Source: Prostheceraeus crozeri (Eukaryota > Platyhelminthes > Polycladida > Euryleptidae). Taken from it: 64,000 nt of DNA. Below are positions 19,525 through 29,798 of this stretch, in pieces. The notes below the pieces were generated by a model. The model was not told where the DNA came from and did no database searches. It saw only the letters and a list, made by a program, of their open reading frames with translations. Position 1 is the stretch's first letter. The number at the start of each line of letters is the position of its first letter. The position numbers and the translations under genes were made by a program. Location: positions 310,001 through 374,000 of the forward strand of contig CAJQUW010002096.1 in the NCBI GenBank assembly GCA_907163375.1. Direction: 5' to 3'.

Positions 19525-19992
19525 ATGAATAAAAACGAAAATTTGGAAGATTTATATTCACCGGTTATAATTAAAAGTGATAAAAGTAATAAAAGTAATA
19601 AAAGTAATCTAAGTCGTCATAAATCTCTTAATGTATTTAATGAAATAATAAATAATTATATGAATAACACTGAGTTTCAAGATACACTAACCCCTCAAGA
19701 TCCGAATCTAAAAGATATTAATAATATTGTAGATAAACCTATATATAATACTAGATATAATAATAATATAAATAAAAATATATATAATAATATAGATAAA
19801 AATATATATAATAAAAGATATTTAGAGACACTACCCCTAATTCATCTCTTAATAAAAAATACCACAATCAGATCTTACACGTCTTTGGAATTTTTTAAAA
19901 TTTCATTGTATAAAAATATTGTTAGCATGTATTTTAATATTTTATTTATCATCTTGTTATATGTATTGGAAATCAATGGGGTTACTTTCTAA
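19525..19992 (+). CDS. Unknown Asn/Lys-rich protein with C-terminal membrane segment, 155 aa
   Basis: The N-terminal 100 residues are rich in Asn, Lys and Ser, with a short SNK repeat. The last 30 residues include a hydrophobic run (YFNILFIILLYVLEI) suitable for a membrane anchor. It lies just upstream of the first ATPase. I recognise no family. Confidence 0.4.
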   Translation: MNKNENLEDLYSPVIIKSDKSNKSNKSNLSRHKSLNVFNEIINNYMNNTEFQDTLTPQDPNLKDINNIVDKPIYNTRYNNNINKNIYNNIDKNIYNKRYLETLPLIHLLIKNTTIRSYTSLEFFKISLYKNIVSMYFNILFIILLYVLEINGVTF

Positions 19993-20111
19993 CAGAGGAA
20001 CAAAAGAGAATAAATTTTTATAAACAAGAAATAAAAACTTTTAAAGGATGGAAGACTGAGGAGGATAAGATTAAGGATAAAACTAATAATAAAAATATTA
20101 AACAAGGTAAA

Positions 20112-21062
20112 ATGTATCAAGAAAATTTACATTTCATTGTTTACGGTAAAACTGGAAGTGGTAAGACTACGTTTATTAAAAAATATATAAACCAATATTA
20201 TAAGGACGAAACAAAAGTACATATTTTTTGTATGCATACTTCTGAATGGCCGACTTTTACAAACGTCTATAATGATAAACAATTAGATGAGTTACAAGAT
20301 ATGGAAAGTTTTGCTGGTACACCTGAAAATAAATCTTTATTAATTTTAGATGATGTTGCAAGTTTATCAAAACAAAAAAATATGTCAGAAATATTTACAA
20401 AAGGAAGACATCAAAATATTCAAATAGTTGTATTAGCTCATAAAGCTTGTGATGTAGATAATAAGATTAGAGAAAACATTCAAACATTTTTTACAACTAC
20501 ACAAAATAATGCAGCATTCTTTAATGATATTAATAAAAATTATAAAATGAATATGCCTTTATCATATTATACACAACATAAATATGGAATAATACGTGTT
20601 GACACCATAAGTGAACATATGCAAGTATATGATAAAGATTTAAATATATTAGTAGATACTGAACATGAAATCTATAATAACTCTCAAGATTTTGATATTA
20701 GAATATATGCAAATACAAAACATTTATCAAATCAAGTTATAGAACAAATAATTATCTTTTTAGAGTCTGAAGCAAAAGTACCACTAAAAATTATTCCTGA
20801 TACATTTTATTTTTATTTTGATCATTATTTAAATGCAAAATTTGGTATACCAATACCTAACAGATTACAAGATAATGAAACATTAAACTATTTAAAAATT
20901 GCAATAAATGATGTTAGAAACGGTTTAAGAAAAGCAACACCAATAATATCTGATGTTAAATCTACATTTTCTGATGCCAAATCTACATTTGATGAAGCAA
21001 AAAAAACATATAATGATATAAAACCATTAATAAATGGTGTAAGTGAAATACTTAATAATTAA
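20112..21062 (+). CDS. Packaging-type P-loop ATPase (FtsK/HerA, A32-like), 316 aa
   Basis: Walker A is GKTGSGKT at residues 12-19 and Walker B LLILDD at residues 76-81. A TKGRHQNIQIVVLAH segment near residue 100 matches the conserved post-Walker-B motif of A32-like genome-packaging ATPases. The C-terminal third is coiled-coil-like (DVKSTFSDAKSTFDEAKKTY), which is unusual for the family. A second, different ATPase lies at 28112-28898, closer in sequence style to the common Polinton packaging ATPase, so the role of this one is less certain. Confidence 0.8.
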   Translation: MYQENLHFIVYGKTGSGKTTFIKKYINQYYKDETKVHIFCMHTSEWPTFTNVYNDKQLDELQDMESFAGTPENKSLLILDDVASLSKQKNMSEIFTKGRHQNIQIVVLAHKACDVDNKIRENIQTFFTTTQNNAAFFNDINKNYKMNMPLSYYTQHKYGIIRVDTISEHMQVYDKDLNILVDTEHEIYNNSQDFDIRIYANTKHLSNQVIEQIIIFLESEAKVPLKIIPDTFYFYFDHYLNAKFGIPIPNRLQDNETLNYLKIAINDVRNGLRKATPIISDVKSTFSDAKSTFDEAKKTYNDIKPLINGVSEILNN

Positions 21063-21108
21063 ACAAATTATTCATATTTTTTAAATTATCCAAATATTTT
21101 CATATTTT

Positions 21109-21414
21109 TTAAATATATGGAGGAATGTTCAATTTCTGTAATGTTTTTAAATCATATACTGTTAAGTTATCTTTATTGATTAACCACCATAAATTATTAA
21201 AAGCCAAGAATACTCTAAAACTTCTTAAACAGAGTGGAAAATCATTTGTTTTAGCATATTTAGGTATACCATGTTTTACTTTATAATCTTTCACAAATTG
21301 CATGTATTTATGGTGATAATAGAATTTAACTTCTTGTTTAGGTGTCAGTGGATTTGTAGGATGTCTATAATTTTTTAAAACTGGTACATGTTCTATTTTA
21401 TACTCTTCAAACAT
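21109..21414 (-). CDS. Unknown small protein, 101 aa
   Basis: An open minus-strand frame lies between two plus-strand genes, rich in Tyr, His, Lys and Trp (VKFYYHHKYMQFVKDYKVKH). No family is recognised. Its start region (ACTCTTCAAACAT) is repeated two more times just upstream, at 21451 and 21496, with the intervening AT-rich promoter-like sequence, so the gene's 5' end has been tandemly copied. Confidence 0.4.
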   Translation of the reverse strand: MFEEYKIEHVPVLKNYRHPTNPLTPKQEVKFYYHHKYMQFVKDYKVKHGIPKYAKTNDFPLCLRSFRVFLAFNNLWWLINKDNLTVYDLKTLQKLNIPPYI

Positions 21415-21508
21415 TTTTTATTTTTTATAATTAAATATAATTATTTTTATACTCTTCAAACATTTTTTTTTATAATTAAATATAATTATTTTTATACTCT
21501 TCAAACAT
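21402..21508. repeat. Tandem copies of the 5' end of the 101-aa gene
   Basis: ACTCTTCAAACAT occurs at 21402, 21451 and 21496 with nearly identical AT-rich spacers (periods 49 and 45 bp). Confidence 0.8.
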
Positions 21509-21609
21509 TTTTTTTAAAAAAAATTTATTAAATATAATTTTTTTAGAATTTTTTCTTTAAAAATTAAAACACAAATTTTTCTTAAATTTTCTCTAAAAAA
21601 ATAAAAAAA

Positions 21610-24600
21610 ATGGAAAAGTTTTATTGTGTCTTATGTGAAAAAAAATTGCAAACAAAAAGAAGTTATCAATCTCATCTACAAAGTAAAATGCATTTACAAA
21701 ATGTAGAACGAGTTGATAAAGGAAATATATCGAAATTAAATAATTATAAAAACTATATAGAAACATTACCTACTGATATAAAAGTTAAAAAAATATTTTA
21801 TGATTATTCACATTCGGAATATAAAAAAGTTTTTAATAGTGAAGATGAACATGTACCAGATGGAAGATATTTATTTAGCGATACTGATGAATTTAACGAA
21901 ATAGATGAATTTGATGAAGCTGAACGAACCGATGAAGCCTTAGCAAATATAAAATATTTATTTAATGAATCTGTTGAATATAATGAAACCGATAAAACTT
22001 TTTATAATGTATTAACTAACTTTTATAATATATTTAAGAAATCTTTCAAATGTTATATGAATGTAGAAGTACTTTCTACAAAAAATGGACCTGATGGAAT
22101 TCCTGAAGAAATAATACAAGGACATTTTACAAATTCACAAGAAATTCATAATGTAAATGATATACAACTTATATTTGAACAAATGATACTTAAATTAGAA
22201 AATTGTATAATTGAAGCCCAGTTACGTGAATCTGGTTGGAGATTTGTTAAAATACTACCTAAGAAAATAGTAATTGATAAATATAAAAATAATACTGGTG
22301 GTAGTTATGTTCCTTTACCTTTCAGTTCACCACAATTAATCAACATAAAAAATGAAGATGATTATTGTTTTCTGTGGAGTATTATAGCACATTTACATCC
22401 TGCAGAATATCATAAAGAAAGACTAAGTCATTATAATAAAGAAGAATACATAAATGAATTTGATCTTTCTGATGGCTTAGATGAATTTCCATATGATTAT
22501 AATAGGTTAATAAAGTTTCATAAAAAGAATAAAAATTTAATTGAAGTAAATGTTTTTGAATTAGATGTGAATTATGTTTCTATTGGTAAAATTATTCCAC
22601 TTTACTCAGATTCAAAAAAATTTTATTTGAATAATAAAAATTTATGTCAATCAGAAATAGTATATAATGATAGAGGAAATTACATGCATCATAATATTTT
22701 TTACCAAGGAAATATAATATGTACTGAAAAATTTGAACTTGTTAAAACACTATCACCAATAATGATTAATCATAATAATTATAAAGGACGTACTGATGAT
22801 TATAATTACAAATATTCATCTTTATCTTCAGAATATCAACAAAAATTAGAAAATTTAAATAAAAGTTTACAAAAATGTAAAACAGATTATCAACAACAAA
22901 CAAAAATATTAGTACAAGAATATGGCCATAAATATCAAAATAAGATAGAAACAATTCAAAAATTAAATGAAGACAATAATAAAGACAATAAAGACAATAA
23001 AGAATTAAATAATGAAGAAAATGAAACCAAACAAAAAATAAATGAATCTTTAAAAAAATGTCTACAAATATAAAGAACAATATGATAAAGAATATAGTTA
23101 TCAGTTACAAATATTAAATCAAAATTTTCATCGAAATACATTTAATATTACAAAAGAAATTAATGAAACACATGAAATATATAAAGATTAATTTGAAAAA
23201 CTAGAACAGACAAAACAGCCAGCACAAGCGAATATATTATATTATCAGGGACATTTTATATTGTGTAAAGATGTTTCTATATTTACAAAAACTTCAGATA
23301 ATAAAAATTTTCCTTGTCTTCAATGTATGACAAGTTTTAGAACTTTAGAAGAAATGAATAGACATTTGGAGAATTGTCAACAAAACGAAGCAGTTCAAAA
23401 TACTTTTCCTAAAGATGATTATTTAGAATATAATAAATGGTATTTTAAAAATAAAGTACCCTTTACTATTTATTGTGATTTTGAAGCATATAATGTTAAT
23501 ATGACACAAAATCAAACGGAAAGTTCCAGGGCTTCACCCGATTCTGAAAATTATAATTCTGAAAATGGTACGGGCCAATTAGAACCTTCGGTTTGTAATT
23601 CTGGAAAAAGTGTAGCTGAACAAAGTAAAGAAAAATATTTATTTGAACAAAAACCATTATGTTGGGGAATGTACATTCATTCAAATTATCCTGAATTATT
23701 TAAATCAGAATATTTACAATACTATGGTGAAGATAGTTCAGAAATGTTTACAAAGAAAGTAGAAGAACTACAAGGACGTTTTTCACAATTGCTTGAAACA
23801 AATATGCCAATGATTCCATTAACAAATGAAGAAAGAAAAGAATTTTATGATGAAATAAATTGTTATTACTGTGGAAAAGGTTTTACAAATAAATATAAAA
23901 CTGGCAGAGGTAGATATATTGATAAAGTAAATGATCATGATCATCTAAATGGATTATATAGAGGTGCAGCACATAATTCTTGTAATCTTAATGCTAATAA
24001 ATTTAAATATAACTTTGTTCCTCTATATTTCTATAATGGTTCTAAATATGATTTCCATCTAATAATGAAAGATTTATTTTCATCTGAAAAATTACAACAA
24101 CAAAAAATAAATGTACTATGTAAACAAGAAGAAGAATATTTTTCAATGCAATTAGGTTGTATTAGAATTTTAGATGCATTTAGATTTTTTACTCCTTATT
24201 CATTAGATGTTATGGGAAAAACTTTGAAACCCGAACAATGTAAAATATTAGATAAATATAATTTAAAACCTTTAAAAGGAATATTTCCGTATGAATATTT
24301 AACCTGTGGTTCACAGTCGAAGACTGATATAACTGGAGATAAAACCTGTGGTTCACAGTCGAAGACTGATTTTAATTCTGTGAATAAAATTATGGAAGAA
24401 AAACAACTTCCTCCAATAAATAAATTTAAATCAACATTAAAACAATCACAATTATCTGAAGAAGACTATGCAGAAGCTGAAAAAAATTGGAGAGAGTTAA
24501 ATTGTAAAACAATGTATGATTATACAATGAAATATCTACAGATAGATGTATTAATACTAGCTGATCTTTTTGAAAACTTTCGTGATATGTTTTTAGAATA

Positions 24601-26143
24601 TTACGGAATAGATCCATGTTATTGTTATTCTACACCAGGTTTAACATGGCTAGCAGGATTAAAACATACAAATGTTAAACTTAAACATTATAAAGAAAAT
24701 ACATATGATAAATTATTATTTTTTGAATCTGGAATTAGAGGTGGAGTTTCATCAGTTTTAGGTAATAGATATGTTAAATGTTATAATAAGAAAGTAAATC
24801 CACAAGAATATGGAATAATGAAACCTTTATCTCCAGAAGAAAAAGAAAAAATATTAGAAATTTTTCGAACGAAACGAGAAGGAGTAGAACGTGAAAAAGC
24901 AATTGATGAATTCATGAGAGAAAAGTATTTGTTATATTATGATTTTAATAGCTTATATTCTTCTTGCATGATACAAGAATTACCAACAGGTGAAATGTCA
25001 TGGTGTAATAATCTTGTTTATCAAAAAACATATGATGGAAATCGTAATTTTGGTTATATATATGAAGTTGATTTAGTATACCCTGATTATATAAAAGAAG
25101 CAACAAAATATTATCCTTTCTGTCCAGAAAACAAAATTCCCATTATAAAAGATTTTTCAGATTATCAAAAATCTTTAATTCCTAAGAAATATAGGCCAAC
25201 AAAAAAACTTATGTTAACACAAAGCAATAAAGGAAAGTATGTTGTTGAAGGAAGAATGCTAGATTGGTATTTAGATCATGGAATGATTCTCACCAAAATA
25301 CATCGAAAACTAGAGTATAGAAAATCTAAATGGTTAAAAAATTATATAGAGTTCAATATTGAAAAACGTAAAATAGCTAAAAGAAATAAAGATGATTTTG
25401 GAAACGTGTTCTTCAAATTAATGAATAATGCATTTTATGGTAAGACTTTAGAAAATGTGCGTAATAGACAAAATATTGAAATAGTTTATGATAAAGATAG
25501 ATTTCAAAATTTAACAAGGAAACCTACATATAAAAGAACTACTAGATTTAGTGATGAACTATGTGCTGTACATTTACGTCGAATTAGCGTAAAACATGAT
25601 AAGTTTAATTTTATAGGATTCACTATATTAGAATTAGCTAAACTATTTATGTATAGATTTATATATGATTATTTAGCACCTGCTTATGGCAAAAACTATA
25701 AATTACACTTTACAGATACCGATTCTGTTTTCTTAGAATTAACAATACCGTATAATTCTACACTTGTTAAACAAATAGATAAAATAAAAGATATCATTCA
25801 TCCTTCTGATTTATGTAAAGTAAAAGATGAACTAGAAGGAAATGAAGATTTCATAACAGAAGCTATATTTTTAAAATCTAAATGTTACTGTTATGATACA
25901 ACTAATAATATTAAAACACATAAAACATTAAAAGGAATTTCAAAGGCATCAGTGGCTAATCAAATAACATTTCAAGATTATAAAAATGCATTATTTAATA
26001 ATGAAATAAAAACAGCATGTAATTATAGACTTAATTCAAAGAAACATAAAATGTATTTAAAAGAAGAACATAAATTAGCATTAGATCCATTTGATGATAA
26101 AAGAAAAATTTTACCTGATGGAATAACTACTTCACCTTTTTAA
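21610..26143 (+). CDS. Protein-primed family B DNA polymerase locus (Polinton/adintovirus PolB), broken
   Basis: The locus shows the full module order of Polinton PolB. A C2H2 finger lies at the start (CVLCEKKL...HLQSKMH). The conserved N-terminal domain has YCFLWSIIAHLHPAEYHKER. A second finger (CLQCMTSF...HLENC) lies near 23315. The exonuclease I motif CDFEAY is near 23477. A zinc/HNH-like insert (CYYCGKGF...DHDHLNGLYRGAAHNSCNLN) is near 23860-23990. Polymerase motif A, YYDFNSLYSS, is near 24940; motif B, KLMNNAFYGKT, near 25417; motif C, FTDTDS, near 25712. In these elements PolB copies the genome using a protein primer. The locus is broken (about two breaks). Two GC mini-hairpin insertions lie inside. 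Confidence 0.9.
23524..23593. other. GC-rich mini-hairpins in PolB, same 18-nt form as in the membrane-protein gene
   Basis: TTCCAGGGCTTCACCCGA at 23524-23541 matches the minus-strand sequence at 14637-14654 in 17 of 18 bases and is read in the same frame (SRASP). AACC-TTC-GGTT follows at 23583-23593. The segment lies between the exonuclease motif I and the next conserved part, where family members vary in length. Confidence 0.75.
24303..24370. other. Duplicated double hairpin in PolB, 42-bp period
   Basis: CTGTG-GTT-CACAG overlapping CAGTC-GAA-GACTG occurs at 24304-24327 and again 42 bp later. Both copies are in frame and encode TCGSQSKTD twice. The hairpins interrupt an otherwise AT-rich region before the polymerase domain. 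Confidence 0.8.
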
Positions 26144-26282
26144 TTTCCTAATTTCTAAGATAGACAAATTTAATATATATATAAAATTAAAAAAATAATA
26201 TAAAAATATAAAATATTATAAAATAATATAATAATATAACATAAAATAATAATATAAAATAATATAAAATTATCATATAAAA

Positions 26283-27107
26283 ATGGATAAAGTTAGAGCT
26301 GATAATTTTAAAAGAATAAAACAATTAGACGAATTAATAAAACAAAGAAATATTATGAAAGAAAATCATCTTCAACATAGAATGACAAAAGCTGGTATTC
26401 AATCTGATATGTTTGATCAATTAAAATTAACTGAAGAAGTAAAAACTGATTATGAAAAAACTGTCGAACCATTTAAAACTCTTGAAAAAGAACTTAATGA
26501 AAAACGTGTTGATATAGCGGATCCTGTACTTAAAACACTATTAGATGACTATGGTTTGTTAGAGGCAAACATAGATAAAAAATTACCAAAATCTATGTTA
26601 TTCGAACATTCTACTTTCTTTTTAGATAAAAAATTATTTGCAAGATTTTATCTTGGTGGTAAAGAAATATTTCCACAACCTTTACGAGGATTAATTTTTA
26701 CGCCAGATAAAAAACCTATTAGTTTAGATAGAAATTTTGTTGATCTTTTAAGAGGAGCAGATTTAAAAAATTATGCTGTAGAAGATCTCATAAAATATAA
26801 AGCTATGTTAGATAGAGTTGGTGTAGTAAAATCTCTTAGACGTTATAAACAATTAGAAAATTTATTATCAACGGGAGTTAAAGTAGGGAAAGATTTATCT
26901 GAAAAACAGAAAACAGAAACAACCATATTTTTACCAGATGATCCACAAGAATTACTAAATAGATTAAATATTTTAATATCTGCAATAAAAGAAGGACATA
27001 ATTCTAGTTTCAATGAAATTCATGCTATATTGAAAAGACTGTTAGAAAAGAAGATTCTAAATGAAGAGGATTATAAAAGTGTAGCTGAAATATGTTGTTG
27101 TTTTTAA
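26283..27107 (+). CDS. Polinton-type structural or accessory protein, 274 aa
   Basis: The protein starts MDKVRADNFKRIKQLDELIK, a charged N-terminal helix common among Polinton accessory proteins, and has a central region (FYLGGKEIF...LDRNFVDLLRGADLKNYAVEDLIKYKAML) reminiscent of the DUF8207-type domain often found next to Polinton capsid genes. That likeness is from memory and unverified. The same N-terminal helix occurs in the 57-aa protein at 17039. It sits between PolB and the penton-like gene on the same strand, with short AT-rich spacers. Confidence 0.6.
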   Translation: MDKVRADNFKRIKQLDELIKQRNIMKENHLQHRMTKAGIQSDMFDQLKLTEEVKTDYEKTVEPFKTLEKELNEKRVDIADPVLKTLLDDYGLLEANIDKKLPKSMLFEHSTFFLDKKLFARFYLGGKEIFPQPLRGLIFTPDKKPISLDRNFVDLLRGADLKNYAVEDLIKYKAMLDRVGVVKSLRRYKQLENLLSTGVKVGKDLSEKQKTETTIFLPDDPQELLNRLNILISAIKEGHNSSFNEIHAILKRLLEKKILNEEDYKSVAEICCCF

Positions 27108-27149
27108 TTTTTTTATAAAAAAATATTTATTTAATTTTTTAGTTTAAAA

Positions 27150-27938
27150 ATGTGTTCAGCAGATTTAGACAAAATTAATAATCATTTAGAAAATCTAACA
27201 GAGATTTTGGGTTCATCAAAATTTAGTACTACGTTAAAAATTATAACAACTACTTCATCACACACTTGTAATTTAGAACCCATTCTACATTTGGAACAAA
27301 ATAAAAATTATCAAATTGCATTGACTAGTTTCTCTACATTTAACACTATTCAAAATGTTATAAAAGATGTGAATGATAAATTTAGATATTCTACTGATAA
27401 AGGCAAAACATGGAAAATACTAACTTTTCTTCCTGGTTCTTACGAAGTTGAAACAATATCAAATGAAATTAGGAGACATTTAGGTATACCATTTAAAGAT
27501 AAGAAACAATTACATTTTGCAGTTGAACCGGCAGTTAATAAATTTTCTCTTACTTTAGACGAAAATCATCAAGTTGATTTTAATCATGATAGATCATTGT
27601 CAAAGCTATTAGGATTTAATAAACAAACCTATAGACAAGGTTATCATTTAGGTGAGAAGATTCCAAAAATAACTGAAATAAATTCAATTGTTGTACATTG
27701 TGACATTATTGAAGGAGGTTATATAAATGGTAAATTATCAAATTTAATATTCAGTTTTCCAGCTTTTACTGTACCCATTGGTTATAGATTAAATGTAATT
27801 CCACAAACATTAATATATTTTCCTATTACAAGAAAAACTATTAACAACATTGGCATTAGAATCACTGATGAAAAAGGACAAGAAATAAATTTTGGAGGTG
27901 AAGAGATTATGATAGATCTTTTGGTTCGGGAGGTATAA
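27150..27938 (+). CDS. Minor capsid protein, penton-like (single jelly-roll), 262 aa
   Basis: The second half carries the conserved run of Polinton/adintovirus pentons: KLLGFNKQTY, NSIVVHCDIIEGGYINGKLS, FPAFTVPIGYRLNVIP, and near the end RITDEKGQEINFGGEEI. These proteins form the capsid vertex. The frame is open and starts with an ATG 42 bp after the preceding gene. No membrane segment is seen. Confidence 0.8.
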   Translation: MCSADLDKINNHLENLTEILGSSKFSTTLKIITTTSSHTCNLEPILHLEQNKNYQIALTSFSTFNTIQNVIKDVNDKFRYSTDKGKTWKILTFLPGSYEVETISNEIRRHLGIPFKDKKQLHFAVEPAVNKFSLTLDENHQVDFNHDRSLSKLLGFNKQTYRQGYHLGEKIPKITEINSIVVHCDIIEGGYINGKLSNLIFSFPAFTVPIGYRLNVIPQTLIYFPITRKTINNIGIRITDEKGQEINFGGEEIMIDLLVREV

Positions 27939-28111
27939 ACTTTCACGCTACACTAGAGAAGTTTGATTTTTTTTATCATTTTCATTATTAATCTTATTAA
28001 CCTTATTAATCTTATTAATCTTATTAATCTTTTTAGAAACAAAAAAATGAAAATAAACTTAAATTAAAATTTTATTTTTATTTTTTTGTTTCTAAAAACG
28101 CTAATTCAATA
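27939..28111. repeat. AT-rich spacer with TTATTAATC tandem repeat
   Basis: Near 27985-28030 the nonamer CTTATTAAT is repeated about five times. No gene is seen. Confidence 0.6.
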
Positions 28112-28898
28112 ATGGATAAATTTATTACTTTAAAAATGAATGAAATGTCTTTAAATAAAAAAAACTTAAATTTAATCATCATCCAAATTTATCTAATAAA
28201 GTTTTAGCAGTTATTTGCGGAAGATCAGGATGTGGAAAAACATATCTATTATCTAAATTTTAACGACTCCAAATTTTTTGGATTATAACAATCTTATAAT
28301 TTATACAACAACAGCAGAACAACCCGTCTATCAATTTTTAAAATATGGATTTGAAAATAATCTTACAAAAACAGCAATTGCTTCTCTATTCGAAGAATAC
28401 GAAAAATCTGAATATGAAGAAGAAATAAATTTGTGGTGTGAAGAAGCAGCAAAAAATAAACAATTAGTTGAATGCAATAAAAATAAGCATATAAAAATAC
28501 AATTAATAGATGATAGTGGTAATATGCAAGATCCTAGTAAACTAGATAAAACAATGAAACATTGTGTAATTTTTGATGATTGTGTTAATGATAGAAATCA
28601 GTCAGTTCAGAGAAATTATTTCACAAGAGGTAGACATAATAACTGTAGTGTATTTTATTTAACACAAAGTATGTATTCATTAGGCGGAAGTGTTATTAGA
28701 AAGAATGCAAATATATTTATACTATTTGAAATAAATGCAAGAAACTTAAGTGATTTGTTAAGAGATTTATGTATAAGAGATAAAGATGAATTTAAACAAT
28801 CGTGTAATAATGCTTGGTCAAAAGATTATGGCTTCATTACAATTAATATTGATAAAAAAATCCATGAAAGAGTTATCGAACAATTGTTTACCGAGTGA
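28112..28898 (+). pseudogene. Second packaging ATPase, common Polinton type, broken
   Basis: The stretch NLIIYTTTAEQPVYQFLKYG, the Walker B VIFDD (about 28,570), the TRGRHNNCSVFYLTQS segment and the ending WSKDYGFITINIDK match the usual Polinton/adintovirus packaging ATPase. A P-loop-like GRSGCGKT lies within the locus. The gene looks broken, with about two breaks. It differs clearly from the ATPase at 20112. Confidence 0.75.
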
Positions 28899-29105
28899 TA
28901 AAAATATACAAATATAATGTTTTAATATTTTATTTTTTTTATTATTATCAGCTTTAATTTTATCTATTTTTTTAAAATATAATATTTGAATTTTGTGGTA
29001 ACATTGGAATACAGCAAAAACATTTTACTGAACAAATTATTTTTTTATTGCTTTGTTGTTTGTAATCTTTTCGTTTAAAGTTTTCTCGTTTAAAGTTTTC
29101 TCGTA

Positions 29106-29798
29106 TTAAGTTTTGTTTAATAAAGTGTTGTCTAATAAAGTTTTTAGCTCTTCTAAAAAAATTTTATCATTTTCTTCATTAGAAATTTTATCATCACTAA
29201 AAGTTTTACCATCACTAGAAATTTTGCCATTTTGTTTATTCTTATCATCAACTTTTTCGGACTGTAATTGAAAGGTTTGATTTACTTCATTAGCTATTTG
29301 ATCAAATTTTTCAATCTCATCTAACGTAATAACATTATCATCACATACTCTTTGAAAGTAGTAATGTAGCTTATCATAGACTTCTTTAATATGTAAATGC
29401 TTAGTTTTTAATGATTTTCGTTTCTTAGTTATTAAAGATTTATCTAACATTGTAACAAGTGAAGTTGCAAAAACACCCGTACCTGTTAAAGCTGTAGCAA
29501 CTACTGGAATTACTAAAACACCTGAAGATATAACAATTGTTAAAGTACCTAAACTTATTGTTAAGAATATGCCAATTCCTTGTGTTACATTCTTAACTTT
29601 ACTCCATCTCTTTCTTAATTTTTTATAATGCTCTAATTTAAATAATAATTGTGATTCCTTATCTTTCATATACCTAACTCTATCTCTGTGTTTTTCAATA
29701 TTTAATTCACTTATTTTTAATTGAGACAAAGAAGGATATATTCTTGAGGTTTCTTCCATTTTTGTTTCTTCCATTTTTAAAGAAATATTTTTAGTCAC
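29106..29798 (-). CDS. Polinton-type membrane protein with hydrophobic hairpin, 230 aa
   Basis: An N-terminal coiled coil (IEKHRDRVRYMKDKESQLLF) is followed by a long Gly/Val/Thr-rich hydrophobic region (IGIFLTISLGTLTIVISSGV and VVATALTGTGVFATSLVTML, residues about 75-120) likely to form two membrane helices. A second helical region ends in NVITLDEIEKFDQI. Similar coil-membrane-coil proteins are frequent near the end of Polintons. Role unknown, perhaps a virion membrane or spike-associated protein. Confidence 0.6.
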   Translation of the reverse strand: MTKNISLKMEETKMEETSRIYPSLSQLKISELNIEKHRDRVRYMKDKESQLLFKLEHYKKLRKRWSKVKNVTQGIGIFLTISLGTLTIVISSGVLVIPVVATALTGTGVFATSLVTMLDKSLITKKRKSLKTKHLHIKEVYDKLHYYFQRVCDDNVITLDEIEKFDQIANEVNQTFQLQSEKVDDKNKQNGKISSDGKTFSDDKISNEENDKIFLEELKTLLDNTLLNKT

